64,000 nt of DNA from Agapanthus africanus (Eukaryota; Streptophyta; Magnoliopsida; Asparagales; Amaryllidaceae): NCBI GenBank assembly GCA_030015575.1, contig CM057338.1, positions 830,482,353-830,546,352 on the forward strand. Reading direction: 5' to 3'. Both the position numbers and the translations under genes were made by a program. Below, one piece after another: positions 63,771 to 64,000 of the stretch. The notes beneath the pieces are model-generated. The model saw only the letters and a list, made by a program, of their open reading frames with translations, was not told the DNA's origin and made no database searches. How positions within the stretch are numbered: the stretch's first letter is position 1; every line of letters starts with the position of its first letter.

Positions 63771-64000
63771 TGTAAGTCCATGTCACGCACCCCACTAACT
63801 TGCGGGGAGGCGGAATATATGAAAAACGATTATCAAAGCTTCGTAACACGGACTTGAGCGCATGAATCGTAATCTAAACCATTGCTAACGTTATACTAGA
63901 GGTTTAACTACTCGGTACCGGAGTTATACCTCACGTTACATGTCCTTAGGGTCTTCATCGCTGTCCTCCACTCCTCGTAGGCTCCTTGGAACATCGGCAA
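63771..64000 (-). repeat. Copia G 5' LTR, partial
   Basis: Matches 56002-56231 with no difference that I can see by eye; continues beyond the window. Confidence 0.92.

Larger units (their letters stand above)
56002..64000 (-). mobile_element. Copia LTR retrotransposon G, right LTR incomplete in window
   Basis: Minus-strand Copia element: 3' LTR 56002-57958, purine tract, full-length gag-pol frame, leader, tRNA-iMet site, 5' LTR from 63771 to beyond 64000. The left flank GATCC is the presumed target duplication. Relative of A and the youngest-looking element by coding integrity. The first 230 bp of both LTRs look identical as far as visible. Confidence 0.93.

Overview
This window is angiosperm repeat DNA. 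It is a stack of nested LTR retrotransposons, and I see no convincing host gene, tRNA or rRNA. The plant assignment rests on three things. Copia elements carry an initiator-tRNA-Met primer site. One Gypsy element is of Tat type, with a second (dual) RNase H and an extra antisense ORF. Two further Gypsy-like elements are non-autonomous, with a tRNA-Asp-type primer site as in Athila relatives.

Layout. Bases 1-23, 18254-20346 and 22479-23353 are pieces of an old plus-strand Copia element (C). Into its integrase region jumped a minus-strand Copia element (A, 24-18248, target duplication TACTC). Into A's integrase jumped a plus-strand, gag-only Gypsy element (4084-12449, target duplication AGTTC, called TR-GAG here). 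A solo Copia-type LTR (20352-22473, duplication TATAG) splits the last codons of C. A further LTR (H, from about 23409) is cut at 25290 by a large minus-strand Tat-type Gypsy element (B, 25290-46887, 5' end missing). Element D (30268-37876) sits inside B's tandem array. Element E starts at 46888 and cuts B's gag. E carries a solo B-family LTR (48729-51201), and its right LTR is cut at 55649 by a plus-strand Copia LTR (F). F is cut at 56002 by Copia element G, whose right LTR runs off the window. The chain H > B > E > F > G is five levels deep.

Coding state. Only G keeps a full-length gag-pol frame (1266 codons), and its gag zinc knuckle is lost. A has several stops, a frameshift and a changed reverse transcriptase active site. 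B has stops, frameshifts and an altered active site. C is heavily decayed. TR-GAG encodes only Gag. D and E encode an acidic protein I do not recognise; it is intact in D and broken in E. B carries a plus-strand ORF (28758-29273), antisense to pol, with a TATA box and splice-like sites.

Most interesting signals. (1) B and TR-GAG carry cassettes of four to five small hairpins, each with nearly the same 9-10 nt loop but a different self-complementary stem. (2) The Copia A and G leaders carry three hairpins with a constant core and arms that change in a compensating way between A and G. (3) A GC-rich inverted-repeat module (GCGGCCAAA, 7 nt, TTTGGCCGC) occurs in a Copia leader and in the LTRs of Gypsy-like D, with related GC-palindromic sequence in A and E. 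(4) Arrays of CACGTG-containing repeats lie in the LTRs of TR-GAG and of both B-family copies. All of this was read by eye; folding and database searches were not run.
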